A stretch of 44,292 nucleotides of DNA from Alistipes sp. (GTDB lineage: Bacteria > Bacteroidota > Bacteroidia > Bacteroidales > Rikenellaceae), in NCBI GenBank assembly GCA_017531305.1, contig JAFXLG010000018.1, positions 1 through 44,292 on the forward strand, written 5' to 3'. Positions 34,471 to 44,292 of this stretch are shown here, piece after piece. The notes under the pieces are model-generated. The model was not told where the DNA came from. It saw only the letters and a list, made by a program, of their open reading frames with translations, and made no database searches. A program made the translations under genes and the position numbers. Positions within the stretch are counted from its first letter, which is position 1. Every line of letters begins with the position of its first letter.

Positions 34471-37263
34471 ATGACTATGAAAAGAACTTTATTAACTTTA
34501 GTCGTTGCTATTTTGGGTGCATGCATGACATTTGTATCATGCACATCCTCAGAAGAGGCTCCAATCGAATTCTCATTCCCTTCTCAGATTACCCATACTA
34601 TGGGTGCTGACGAGTCGAAGAGCATCTCTATCGAGCCTAATGCCATGTGGGAGATCTCTCTCTCAAAGAGTGCTGCTGCACACTTCTATATTGCCGATGG
34701 CGATCAGAAACGTCAGAATATGCGAGGTGAGGCAGGTAAGTTCTCTATCGAGATCAAGACCACTTCTACCATAGATTTCGATAATGATATCGCTTGTCAG
34801 ATTACCATGACTATGAAGGATGGTAATCGCACCGAGTCAAAGGTTATTGCCGATCTGACAAAGAGCAAGGCTCAGCGCGTGGTTACGCTCTATGCTGCCA
34901 AGGTTGAGAATGGCTCGTTCGTAGAGCAGGAGGGTGAGGACGGCTCTAAGACCGTGTATAATACCAATGCTGTCGGATCAGATGGCGTTGTTATGGTGGT
35001 ATCTAAGGAGGATATTGATGATATCGAGGCACGTTTCAAGGTTGCTGCCAACTGCGCTTGGACAATGATTCTGCCTGAGTGGTTGGAGGCAAATGCTCTT
35101 ACAGGCAATGCTTCAGCCCAGAAGGAGATCTCGCTTAAGGTCAAGACCGATCTTTTGCCCGAGGATGTATATTCTGGTAACATTGAGTTTATCGCTACCG
35201 AGAATGAGGCTTCGATCAAGATCGTTAAGGTATCTATCGACTCTGAGGCTATCGCCAAGAAGGCGGAGATCTATCCAGCTCAGATTGCCGATGGCGAGTA
35301 TGTTGTCAAAGGTGAGGGTGAGAATGGATCAGAGTATCTCTTCTCTGAGGAGCAGGTTGCCCAAGCGGGACACTCTATGCGTGTAAACGCCGCAAATATC
35401 ACCGAGATTGATGCATTGTTTAAGGTCGTTACCAACTTCAAGTGGAATATCGAGGCTCCAGAGTGGATTAAGCCTATCGAAACTCAGGAGGTTGGCGAAA
35501 GTGTAGTCCTTTTGGAGGTAGATTACTCAAGGTTGCCTGCGCAGGGCGATGTTGAGGGCGAGTTGAAGATCATAGATGTAGCCAAGTCTAAGGCGATCTC
35601 TACTATTATGCTCTCGATCTCAGCCGAGGCACTTACCCCTAAGGTAATGATCTATCCTGCCAAGATCGAGGACGGCGAGTTCGTTTTGCCTGAGGGCGAG
35701 AGCGAATTCGCGGTTGAGTACGATACAAATGTCGTTGGCGAGAATGGAATAGAGCTTATCTGGCCTATTGATAATGCATGGGCTAACGCTCGAGTTAAGG
35801 TTGAGAGCAATTTACCTCTTAATATTAATATGCCTGAGTGGATGGTTGCCGCTTCCGAGTTGGAGTCAGGTGTGCATGAGTTGCAGTTGCGTGCCGACAA
35901 TACTAAGCTCCCTAAGGATGCTGCTACGATCAACGTAGAGTTTATGGATGCTGGCAAGAGTGATGATCGCGTTTTATCTACCGTTAAACTCTCATATGCG
36001 GGTATCGATTCATTCTTCTCTGTTACAGGCTTCGAGAAGGAGTCATTGTTCGATGTCGAGGGTATGACTACACGTGAGGATAATCCTGTGGATCATGCTC
36101 GTGGAGCTGTACGTGCTACCAAGAATGGAGCTAAGGTATGGCTCGTGAGCCTAAAGGTAGATGGCGGTAAATATGTCGTTGATGCTACTCCTGAGTGGGT
36201 TACTGCCACACTCTCTGATTGGGATGGTGATGATCTTGTTCAGTCGCGTAATCTCGATGTGAAGGTAGTTGCAAACGATGGCGTTGCTCGTGAGGCATAT
36301 CTCTATGTCCTGCCTTCGAGTGTTGAGGTTAAGAGTGCTGACAGCTTCTTTGTTAAGCAGGGAGGTGTCTTTAACGGAAAACTTGAGGCAAAATATGATG
36401 CATATTTGGCAACAACCATCAAGCAGGAGGCTGCTGCTATTGTAGGCACTGATCTTGTTTCGGTGGTTAATATTGATGAGTCTGCTTCGATATCAACCAT
36501 CAAACGTCATTGGCTCACCTATGAGTTGCCTTCGGGTATTAAGCTTGCCGAGATCTATAATCTGACCTATACCAAGAGTAGCGATAACGCAAATTCACTC
36601 TTCGCAAGTTCAAAAACTATTGAATCTTTTGCCTACTATTGCGCTAATGCCTCACAGACTTGGGTCGATACAGATGCTTCTTCGTCATGGATCACCACTG
36701 AGAATTCTGGCTCTGGGTTCAAGATCAAAATGGATACTTCTCTCGATGCGGCACAGCACTCTAAGCAGAGTGATAGTTATGTAGGTGGAATCTTGATTAA
36801 GTTTGCTGATGGAACATACGCCTTGATCGTTTGTACATACGAAGTAACCAATGTTGATCAGGAGGAAGATGAGGGATCTCTGATTTCATACAAATGGCCT
36901 GAAAATGCTAAGGAAGATAAATCAACACTTGTGGAGTTGGAGTCGGGAGATCTGTATGATAAGTACAAATCATATGGTGCCCCAATATTCCACTTGACAT
37001 ATGTCAAGAAGTTCTCTACCTTGTCAGCTCTTACAGGTATTGACTATAATTGGGATGTAGAGTATCTCGATGGTTGCGAGCAGTGGCTCAACTATGAAGG
37101 CGGTGAGGAGTTTCAGACAATCTTCATGAATGCATTCGGTAAGAGTAATCCATCGATGGATGATCCTATCGTAAACAATAATGTGACAGGTGTAATCGTA
37201 TTCCGTAGCGATGTAGGGGTTGAGTTGGTATTGATCTGTACATTGGCTATACCAGAGGAGTAG
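34471..37263 (+). CDS. Large lipoprotein with three ~126-residue repeats (DUF5003-like)
   Basis: 930 residues with lipobox FVSC (C24). An N-terminal beta domain (about 33-135) is followed by three similar segments beginning near residues 139, 267 and 393, with motifs YAAKVENGSFV, YPAQIADGEYV and YPAKIEDGEFV. Each then has a segment with a W-N or W-T/M core near PEW(L/I/M), as in BACON/Ig-like repeats. A distinct C-terminal region (about 560-930) is of unknown fold. Such proteins usually extend from the cell surface and bind a polymer. It is in the SusCD operon, 22 nt after its neighbour. Confidence 0.7.
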   Translation: MTMKRTLLTLVVAILGACMTFVSCTSSEEAPIEFSFPSQITHTMGADESKSISIEPNAMWEISLSKSAAAHFYIADGDQKRQNMRGEAGKFSIEIKTTSTIDFDNDIACQITMTMKDGNRTESKVIADLTKSKAQRVVTLYAAKVENGSFVEQEGEDGSKTVYNTNAVGSDGVVMVVSKEDIDDIEARFKVAANCAWTMILPEWLEANALTGNASAQKEISLKVKTDLLPEDVYSGNIEFIATENEASIKIVKVSIDSEAIAKKAEIYPAQIADGEYVVKGEGENGSEYLFSEEQVAQAGHSMRVNAANITEIDALFKVVTNFKWNIEAPEWIKPIETQEVGESVVLLEVDYSRLPAQGDVEGELKIIDVAKSKAISTIMLSISAEALTPKVMIYPAKIEDGEFVLPEGESEFAVEYDTNVVGENGIELIWPIDNAWANARVKVESNLPLNINMPEWMVAASELESGVHELQLRADNTKLPKDAATINVEFMDAGKSDDRVLSTVKLSYAGIDSFFSVTGFEKESLFDVEGMTTREDNPVDHARGAVRATKNGAKVWLVSLKVDGGKYVVDATPEWVTATLSDWDGDDLVQSRNLDVKVVANDGVAREAYLYVLPSSVEVKSADSFFVKQGGVFNGKLEAKYDAYLATTIKQEAAAIVGTDLVSVVNIDESASISTIKRHWLTYELPSGIKLAEIYNLTYTKSSDNANSLFASSKTIESFAYYCANASQTWVDTDASSSWITTENSGSGFKIKMDTSLDAAQHSKQSDSYVGGILIKFADGTYALIVCTYEVTNVDQEEDEGSLISYKWPENAKEDKSTLVELESGDLYDKYKSYGAPIFHLTYVKKFSTLSALTGIDYNWDVEYLDGCEQWLNYEGGEEFQTIFMNAFGKSNPSMDDPIVNNNVTGVIVFRSDVGVELVLICTLAIPEE

Positions 37264-37292
37264 GGTATTAAAGAGATAACGAAACAAGTATA

Positions 37293-39976
37293 ATGAAGAC
37301 AAACCGATTTTTTCTGTGTGTAGTGTTCTCGCTTCTGATAGCGACATTTGCCACATCTTGTACTGAAGAGAGTGTGGACAATCGTGAACAGGAGTATGGC
37401 TATGCGCAATTCAAAATTTACAAGAAGGCATCCTATGATTCCCCTGAGCAGCAGAGCGTGAGCCGCGCCGCGCAGAGTATCTTGGATTATCTCTCAGATG
37501 CCTCTAAAATAAATGTTACACTCAGCTTTGAGGGTACAACCATTTCTCAGACTCTCAACCTCTCGGCAGCCGATGACACAATGGCAGAATATGGTCTGAG
37601 AAGCGATAAGCTGAAGTTGGTAGTGGGAAATTACGATCTGCTCAGCTTTACGTTGTACGATAAATACGATGAGTTGCTCTATAATAGTACCAGCGAGGAT
37701 CTCTCTGCATTTACAGTGCTCTCGGGCGGTCTTACCGTTCAGGATCTTACTGTAAATGTTGCGCCTCGCGGTCGTGTGCAGTTCACTTTCAAAAAGGATA
37801 TGTCCCACTTTGAGTCAGTATCCTCTACTCGTGCCGCCTCGAGAAGTTATACCTTCGATGAGATCAGCTACGTTAATCTCAATGTCGCTCGCGTATTGGC
37901 TTCGGGAAATGTTGCAAGCCGTACCAAGATCGAGATGTTGCCTGTCGATTTCTCTGTGGAGTTTGATCCCAATAACGAGGCAAACGGAACCCCGGGTTAT
38001 CAGACTTCGCTTTTGCGTTGCGATTCACTGATTGTCTTGCCTGCAGGAAATTATCGCTTGCTCTCATATGAGACCCTCGACAGCGAGAAGAATCTGCTTG
38101 AGGCTCAGAGCAACCCAAGTGCCGTTAACTTCACCATCGAGGATAACGATAAGACAGATATGATGTCGCAATCAAACTGCATCAGAGCGATGAGTATATC
38201 AAGGACTATTATGCTCTGTATGAGATCTGGAAGAGCCTTAATGGTGAGAACTGGTCATACGATGGTCAGGATTTCACACGAGGTGTGAATTGGGATTTTA
38301 ATAAGGATGTCGATCTGTGGGGTGATCAGCCTGGTGTGCAGCTTCATTCCAATGGTCGTGTTGCCCGCATTGATATCAGCGAGTTCGGTTTTAGCGGCGA
38401 TCTTTCTCCTGCTATTGGTCAGCTTTCGCAGCTCGTGGAGTTGTATTTGGGTACTCACAACGATATGAGTTCTACCAACTACGATCCTTCACTCTCTCGC
38501 AATTTGAGTGCTGCTGAGCGTAGCGCACGCCGTCTGGAACTTAATAAAGAGTATCTCTCGATTATCCATCCAGCTACTCAGTTCACCGAGCCTATCGCAA
38601 GAGCTTTGGCTGAGAATAATATCAAGATTCCTGCTACTGCGTTGTATGAGACTATGAGCGAGTCAGAGATCTTCGATATGAAGAGTGGAGTGCAGCGTAT
38701 CAAGCCTATGGATCAGCATTATGGTACGTTGCGTAATGGACTCAAGTCGTTGCCAAAGGAGATCGGCAAACTCAAGAATTTGCAGTATTTCTATATTGCC
38801 AATAGCTCGTTGGAGTCTTTGCCAGAGGAGGTGGCGCAGCTTACTGCTTGTACCGACCTTGAGATCTATAACTGTCCTAAACTCAAGAAGTTCCCTATGG
38901 CTATCACCCGTATGCCTGAGTTGGTGTCAATCAATATCTCGGCAAACTTGCAGTGGTCTGCTGCCGATTTTTATGAGGGTATGAAAGCCTTAGCCAAAGG
39001 ACCTTCTCGCGAGAAGTTGCAGATCATGTATGCTCGTTATAATAACCTTCCTGAGTTACCTGCCGAGTTTGCCAATTTTAAGAAGATGTCATTGCTGGAT
39101 TTGGCATATAATAAAATCACTAAACTTCATGCTCTGGGTGAGGATGTGTCTTTTGTGCAGCTATATCTGGATAACAATTTGATTGAGAATTTCCCTGTTG
39201 ATGAGTATGGGTATTTCTGTGGATATGACGATATGGAGACTTTCTCGGCAAAATTTAATCGTCTTAAGAAGGTACCAAATATCTTCTCTTCGAAGAGTAA
39301 GTATATCATGAAGTCTGTTGACTTTACAGGTAACGATATCACAGGTTGCGAGGGTGAAGAGAACGGTACATATAATGGAATTAACGCTGAAACCTTGACT
39401 TTGGCGTTGAATCCTAATATGAAGAAGTATCCTCTTGCGTTTGCTCAGTCCAACTCTCTCATATCATATATTATATTGCGTGCTTGTAATATCGAGGAGA
39501 TCCCAGAGGGTGCATTTACATACGAAAATTCGGTAGATCTGGTTTCTCTTGATCTCTCATATAATAAGTTAACGGATCTTCCACGAGAGATGCATGCTGG
39601 CAATATGCCATATCTGTATGGTATAGAACTTTCGTTCAATTGTTTCAGCGAGTTTCCATATGAGCCATTGGATGCATCGGGTCTTACCGTTTTTGGTATC
39701 CGCAGCCAGCGTGATGCCGATGGTAACCGTTGCTTGAAGGAGTGGCCTACAGGTTTGTTCCAGCATACTGGTTTGCGTGGTTTCTATATTGGCTCTAACG
39801 ATTTGCGTAAGATTGATGATACTATTTCTACACTGATCTATTATCTTGAGATCAGCGATAACCCCAACATCATCTTCGATGCAAGCGATATTTGCTACGC
39901 ATGGCGTACGGGAGCATATATTCTGATCTACGATAAGACTCAGAATATTCTAAATTGTGATTATATGTTGGAGTAA
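37293..39976 (+). pseudogene. DUF4458-like / leucine-rich-repeat lipoprotein, interrupted by a frameshift near 38158-38165
   Basis: The first part (37293 onward, lipobox ATSC, C23, then a beta-rich DUF4458-like region) reads on to a missense tail and stops at 38288. Another frame carries on from about 38165 with VAIKLHQSDEYIKDYYALYE into DGQDF..GVNWDF, then LRRs (LKSLPKEIGKLKNLQYFYIANSSL) to 39976. An extra AT in the ATAT at 38158-38161 explains it: removing two bases restores ...TDDVAIKLHQSDEY. The intact protein would be about 890 residues. This may be a real mutation, phase variation at a dinucleotide, or a sequencing or assembly error. Confidence 0.75.
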
Positions 39977-39991
39977 GACCATATTACGATT

Positions 39992-41623
39992 ATGAAATAT
40001 ACTAAATATCTATTTTTAACACTTGTCCTTGTCTTGCTCCTTTCGTGTAAGGAGGATCAGACAGGCGGTACTGCTACGGAGGTTAATCTGATCGAGATGC
40101 CAGCCGTAGGAGGTGTGGAGAAGGTCTCTGTCAATATGACAAATCGTTGGATTATCTCTACCGATAATCCATGGATCTCGATCTCTCCAGCTAATGGTGT
40201 GGGTGCTACTGTATGTGAGTTTAAGATCGACTCGGCATTGACCGAATCTCCTCGTTCGGGTGTGGTCTTGATCCAGAATCTCGACACGTGGGAGGAGCGT
40301 GAGGTTAGAGTCAATCAGGATGGCTTCGACTATATGATTCAGGTTGAAGAGCCTGAGGTTGAGGTTGAAGATTATGGCGAATTTGGCAAGCGTTATTTCG
40401 ATGTGAAGGTTCTCTCGAATGTCGAATTTGACGTTGTGATTCCAGAGGATGCTCCTTGGCTTACACATGAGGATTATAGTTTGAATCTGGATCGCGGTTT
40501 GCGTCCTCGTCAGACTACCATACGTTTTAATTGGAATAATAATACTCGCTATGAGGATCGTTTGGCTGAGATCAAGTTCTCTCCCAAGAAGAGCATCGAA
40601 CTCAAGCGTAATGACAAGGTGCAGGTACTCCAGAGTGGAGCAGAGCCTATCAAGGCAGATACCCGTGCAGGCGACTCTACCGCGTTGGTTTGTATAGCTC
40701 GCGGTTTGCAGGTCATGAGTTCATGGAATACCGCCGAGCCTATGAATCAGTGGGATGGCGTTACACTTTGGGAAGAGGGAATGAAGGGATGCACTCCAGA
40801 GAAGGTTGGACGTGTTAAATCAGCCGAGTTCTATATCTTCAATTGCAAAGAGTCGTTGCCATTCGAGGTGCGATACCTTACCGCTGCCGAGGAACTCTAT
40901 TTCTTTGGTAATGCCAACACCTTTATGCGCGATTTGGAGCTTGGCGAGGATATCACCATGCTTAGTCAGCTTCGCCGCCTTACCGTAGGTGCGTATGGCT
41001 TGGTGTCGGTACCTGAGAGCCTGAAGAATCTGAAGAATCTGGAGTATCTGGATCTTTGTGCTAATAACTTCCAGAAGGTACCTGAGGTCTTGACCAAGGA
41101 GAATTTCCCTAAGCTCCGTACCTTGATCCTCAATGCCAATCAGCGTAATGTGGTTTCCGACCTAAGCAACGATGTGCGTACCAATATCGGTGGTTTCATA
41201 GATGAGCCAGAGTTCCCTGTAGATCTTATCAAGTGGGATTTGGATACATTGGTTTTGTCGGTTAACTATTTGCAGGGTAAGTTGCCCGATTTCAAGGATG
41301 ACGATAGCGTTCCATGCTATACTCAGGAGGATATTAACCGTTGCGATAGCTTGCCACAATTCCTTGTAGATCGTAAAATCAAGAAGGTCATGCCGTCTTG
41401 TAAACGCTTTGCCATCAACCTCAACCGCCTCTATGGCGAGTTGCCTGAGTGGTTGCTCTATCATCCTGCTTTGGATTGGTGGGTTCCTGAGAGTTTGGTA
41501 TTCCAGCAGGAGGGACGTGCCCGAAATGGTAAGAAGGCAGGCTTCGATAACGAGCCTATCAATATGAAATACTACTATGAGGTATATCCTAATAAGAAGT
41601 TGGCAAATTCGATGAATGAGTAA
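39992..41623 (+). CDS. Lipoprotein with BACON-like domains and leucine-rich repeats
   Basis: 543 residues with lipobox LLSC (C19) followed by KED. A BACON-type Ig domain comes first (about 30-105: GGVEKVSVNMTNRWIISTDNPWISISPANG). A second beta domain (about 110-215) is followed by LRRs (AEELYFFGNANTF, LRRLTVGAYGLVSVPESLKNLKNLEYLDLCANNFQ). BACON domains bind carbohydrate or mucin, and LRRs usually bind protein. It is similar in plan to the gene before it, 15 nt upstream, and is likely surface exposed. Confidence 0.82.
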   Translation: MKYTKYLFLTLVLVLLLSCKEDQTGGTATEVNLIEMPAVGGVEKVSVNMTNRWIISTDNPWISISPANGVGATVCEFKIDSALTESPRSGVVLIQNLDTWEEREVRVNQDGFDYMIQVEEPEVEVEDYGEFGKRYFDVKVLSNVEFDVVIPEDAPWLTHEDYSLNLDRGLRPRQTTIRFNWNNNTRYEDRLAEIKFSPKKSIELKRNDKVQVLQSGAEPIKADTRAGDSTALVCIARGLQVMSSWNTAEPMNQWDGVTLWEEGMKGCTPEKVGRVKSAEFYIFNCKESLPFEVRYLTAAEELYFFGNANTFMRDLELGEDITMLSQLRRLTVGAYGLVSVPESLKNLKNLEYLDLCANNFQKVPEVLTKENFPKLRTLILNANQRNVVSDLSNDVRTNIGGFIDEPEFPVDLIKWDLDTLVLSVNYLQGKLPDFKDDDSVPCYTQEDINRCDSLPQFLVDRKIKKVMPSCKRFAINLNRLYGELPEWLLYHPALDWWVPESLVFQQEGRARNGKKAGFDNEPINMKYYYEVYPNKKLANSMNE

Positions 41624-41639
41624 ACTGCTAATAAAATTT

Positions 41640-43667
41640 ATGACGATGAAACAGAATTTAATATATTTTGCGCTCCTATTCGCTTTGGTCTCTCTTGGCT
41701 CATGTTCAGTGAGTGAGGTAGAGCCTCAAACACAGCCAGAGGAGCAACCATACGCTCAGAATGAGTTGTTAGTGAAGTTTACTCCCGAAGTTGTCTCACT
41801 GCTTGAGAAGGCTCAGGTTACACGTAGTGGTGCTGTGACTCGCAGCGGGGAGTACTCAGTGGATCAGGTGTTGGAGATTATCGGTACAGCTCAGATCGAG
41901 CGCATCTTCCCCGTAGATAATGCTCGCGAGGATGTTACTCGCAATAGCGGTTTGCATCGCTGGTATCGAGTAGCTTTCGAAGGCGAGTATAGCGTAGAGG
42001 AGGTTGCTAAGCGTTTTGCAGCTTTGGGCGAGGTGCAGAGTGTGGACTTTAACCGTAAAGTAAAGCGAGCATATAACCATAAAGCAATTCCTCTTTCGAA
42101 GAGCGACTTGGAGCGAGCTGAGTCTCAGCGTACACGTGCGGCGATGAGCGATCCATTGTTGAACAAGCAGTGGTATCTGATCAATGACGGTACTATGTTC
42201 ACCGAGGGCGAGATCATCAAATCTGTCAAGGATGCCGATGTGCAGTGTGAGGCTGCTTGGAAACTCTCTACAGGTAATGAGTCCGTAGTTGTTGCGGTGT
42301 TGGATGAGGGTATCTTTATCGAGCATCCCGATTTGCAGGGTGCTATCTGGAATAACGAGGATGAGATCTATCGTTCAGATAAGGATAATGATAATAACGG
42401 CTATGTGGGCGATGCTCATGGCTACAATTTTGCCAAGAAGTCGGGCGTCATCACATGGGATAATATCTACGATTCGGGTCATGGCTCTCACGTTGCTGGT
42501 GTGATTGCAGCCGATAATAATAACGGTATCGGTATGAGTTCAATTGCAGGTGGTAATGGCAGTCGTGCTGGCGTCAAGATCATGGTTTGCCAGATCTTCT
42601 CTGGTAATGTAGGTACCGATGCCATCGGTGTTGCGCGTGCCATCAAGTATGCTGCCGATAATGGTGCTGTGGTGTTGCAGTGCAGTTGGGGTTATGTCTC
42701 TGGTGCTGCCAACTCATTTGATTGGGGTGCCCCGGGTTTTGCTACTCAGGAGGAGTGGGAGGCTGGTACACCACTTGAGAAGGATGCGTTGGATTACTTT
42801 ACCCACAATGCAGGCTCACCTAATGGTCCGATAGATGGTGGTATCGCTGTGTTTGCTGCGGGTAATGAGAATGCCGCTATGGCGGGTTACCCGGGTGCTT
42901 GCGATGAGTATATTTCAGTAGCTGCAACCGCTGCCGACTTTACTCCAGCCGTATATACCAACTATGGTCCAGGTACATCCATCTCGGCTCCTGGTGGTGA
43001 TCTGGATTACTATTATGAGTACATAAGCGAAGATAATGAGTACGGTGCCGAGGGTTGTATCCTTTCCGCTTTGCCATATCATGTGAGTGAAAGTGGCTAC
43101 GGCTATATGGAGGGTACCTCTATGGCTTGCCCTAATGTCTCGGCTGTAGTGGCTCTGGGTATCTCGTATGCTGCCGATCTGCGCCGTCATTTTAAGGCTG
43201 AGGAGTTGCGTGAGTTGCTTTTGCAGACCGCCATTCCATTTGATCAGTATCTCTCTGGCAAGAAGATCTATCGCCGTTATGTGATTGATATCGGTCCTCA
43301 GCAGCCAATGTCGATCAATATGTCCGACTATCGTGGTAAGATGGGTAGCGGTCAGGTTAATGCTGCTGGTTTCCTCAACGCCATCGCTGGCGCAGGTACT
43401 CAGATGCGTTTCCCTAACATCTATGTCGGTGTAAATGGCTCTCAGCAAGTTGCTCCTTCGATCTATTTCGTGTCGGGCGAGTCGCTTACTTATCAGGTCT
43501 CTATCGCCGATTCAACTATTGCTACTTGTGAGATGCAGGGTTCAAAGCTCATCTTCAAGGGCTTGAAGCAGGGTGCAACCAAGGCGACTATCAAGGCTTC
43601 AAATGGCGAGACTCATGAGTTTAACATCACCGTTCGCTCTACTGCCAACGGTAACGGATGGCTCTAA
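41640..43667 (+). CDS. S8 subtilisin-like serine protease, lipoprotein
   Basis: About 675 residues with lipobox SLGSC (C22). An N-terminal propeptide-like inhibitor region (about 40-150, with NELLVKFTPEVV and the SVDFNRKVKRAY junction) precedes the catalytic domain. The triad is complete: D222 (VAVLDEGIFIEHPDL), H284 (GHGSHVAGVIAADN) and S494 (GTSMACPN), with AAGNEN as the oxyanion Asn. A small C-terminal Ig-like domain follows (about 590-675). The gene starts within or just after the end of the previous gene (in-frame ATGs at 41616, 41640 and 41646), consistent with coupling. It is the only degradative enzyme of the operon, suggesting that the SusCD substrate is peptide or glycoprotein. Confidence 0.9.
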   Translation: MTMKQNLIYFALLFALVSLGSCSVSEVEPQTQPEEQPYAQNELLVKFTPEVVSLLEKAQVTRSGAVTRSGEYSVDQVLEIIGTAQIERIFPVDNAREDVTRNSGLHRWYRVAFEGEYSVEEVAKRFAALGEVQSVDFNRKVKRAYNHKAIPLSKSDLERAESQRTRAAMSDPLLNKQWYLINDGTMFTEGEIIKSVKDADVQCEAAWKLSTGNESVVVAVLDEGIFIEHPDLQGAIWNNEDEIYRSDKDNDNNGYVGDAHGYNFAKKSGVITWDNIYDSGHGSHVAGVIAADNNNGIGMSSIAGGNGSRAGVKIMVCQIFSGNVGTDAIGVARAIKYAADNGAVVLQCSWGYVSGAANSFDWGAPGFATQEEWEAGTPLEKDALDYFTHNAGSPNGPIDGGIAVFAAGNENAAMAGYPGACDEYISVAATAADFTPAVYTNYGPGTSISAPGGDLDYYYEYISEDNEYGAEGCILSALPYHVSESGYGYMEGTSMACPNVSAVVALGISYAADLRRHFKAEELRELLLQTAIPFDQYLSGKKIYRRYVIDIGPQQPMSINMSDYRGKMGSGQVNAAGFLNAIAGAGTQMRFPNIYVGVNGSQQVAPSIYFVSGESLTYQVSIADSTIATCEMQGSKLIFKGLKQGATKATIKASNGETHEFNITVRSTANGNGWL

Positions 43668-43668
43668 A

Positions 43669-44292
43669 ATGAATTTTAGTCCTGCTATATGCCGATTGGC
43701 TATCCTGATAGCGATGCTCATTTCAAGTGAAGTGACCCTTGCGCAGCTCAAGATTATTCCTCGGAGTAAGCTTGATAGTGTAGCTAATCCTCGTGTGGTT
43801 GGGGCGGATAAAATGCTCTTCAAAGGCTCTGCTGTAGTCGATTTTGCTACGTTGGACGAAGATGCACAACCGTGGCAGAAGACGCTCGAGTGGCAGAATA
43901 AAGCCTCAGAGACCATCTCTATAACCCGCATTACGAGTAGCTGCAGTTGCCTTCGTGGCGAGTTTGAGCGAGGAGGTGTCAAGGTAGGGCAGAGTGGGAG
44001 AGTTAAAATTACCTATTACCCCAAAGGTCATCCGGGTGCGGTAAACCAAAGGCTCTTTGTTTATACCAATCTCTCGGCGTCCGTTCCGACTGTGATTTTG
44101 ACCGTCAAGGGCGTTGTGAAGGCTTCGAAGGATCATCGTGCGGACTATAAATATAGTCGTGGAGTGTTGCTCTTGCGCCAAGATACACTCTATGCCACTT
44201 TGAGTAAGGCGACTCAGTGTAGAGTGGCTTGTATGAATATTTCGGATAAAGAGATGCGTCTTTCGGAGGACACTCTTTTGTCGAGCCGAGGC
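43669..44292 (+). CDS. DUF1573-domain protein (truncated by window end)
   Basis: An open frame from the ATG at 43669 runs off the window (208 codons). A signal peptide (cut near TLAQL) is followed by a DUF1573/Ig-like beta domain with ITSSCSCLRGEF, VKVGQSGRVKITYYPKGHPGAVNQRLFVYTN and VILTVKGVVKAS. These match the DUF1573 pattern of surface or periplasmic proteins often found near Bacteroidetes uptake operons. It starts one nucleotide after the protease stop, so it is probably coupled to it. Confidence 0.78.
   Translation, partial: MNFSPAICRLAILIAMLISSEVTLAQLKIIPRSKLDSVANPRVVGADKMLFKGSAVVDFATLDEDAQPWQKTLEWQNKASETISITRITSSCSCLRGEFERGGVKVGQSGRVKITYYPKGHPGAVNQRLFVYTNLSASVPTVILTVKGVVKASKDHRADYKYSRGVLLLRQDTLYATLSKATQCRVACMNISDKEMRLSEDTLLSSRG

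Noticed and set aside
1-44292. CRISPR arrays, transposases, phage structural genes
   Set aside because: No regularly spaced repeats or matching protein motifs were seen in any intergenic stretch or gene.

Overview
The window looks like the chromosome of a gut-type Bacteroidales bacterium, most likely Rikenellaceae/Alistipes-like; the genus is inference. Evidence seen: promoters of the Bacteroidetes type (TTG, about 20 nt, TAnnTTTG), no clear Shine-Dalgarno sequences, SusC/SusD pairs, many lipoproteins with Bacteroidetes-style lipoboxes, GH78 and GH43 enzymes, and a split CcsB/CcsA cytochrome c maturation pair. No tRNA, rRNA, CRISPR array, transposase or intact integrase was found.

Layout. 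(A) 1-700: the 3' end of an unknown gene, a possible structured small RNA with its own promoter and terminator, and a gene-poor spacer. (B) 711-7515: a six-gene, same-strand accessory cluster. It has a sigma-70-family factor; an anti-sigma-like/C39-peptidase-like/RyR protein; a PrsW-family membrane protease; a three-TM protein with RCK/Rossmann-like domains and a C-terminal RyR domain; a TIR-TM-PDZ protein whose TIR resembles that of SARM1; and a stand-alone RyR protein. I know of no described system with this composition, and it is the main discovery candidate: a membrane-spanning sensor/effector, probably immunity or envelope stress. (C) 7741-12348: a GH78 alpha-L-rhamnosidase lipoprotein, then a reverse-strand GH43 and nitroreductase pair. 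(D) 12469-22447: a carbohydrate-redox region with two Gfo/Idh/MocA oxidoreductases, a tetraheme NrfH-like cytochrome fused to a SUMF1-type domain, a WbuC-type cupin, an exported xylose-isomerase-like TIM barrel, an alkaline-phosphatase-superfamily lipoprotein, CcsB and CcsA, and a second GH43. (E) 22504-28750: housekeeping genes (der, an outer-membrane beta-barrel, phoH-like, pepD, a diacylglycerol-kinase-family gene) and an unknown lipoprotein. (F) 29026-44292: a SusC/SusD-led operon without any glycosidase. It encodes several lipoproteins with Ig-like, BACON and leucine-rich repeats, one of them frameshifted, then an S8 subtilisin-like protease and a truncated DUF1573 gene running off the end.

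How the genes may work together. In (B), the PDZ side of the TIR protein and the PrsW protease could sense events at the envelope, the sigma/anti-sigma-like pair could set expression, and the RyR domains could read a ligand, possibly a nucleotide made by the TIR; all of this is inference. In (D), exported NAD-dependent dehydrogenases, a lyase/isomerase-fold enzyme, a quinol-linked type of cytochrome and its maturation factors suggest periplasmic oxidative sugar chemistry. In (F), the SusCD pair with a protease and LRR lipoproteins points to capture of protein or glycoprotein rather than a plain polysaccharide.
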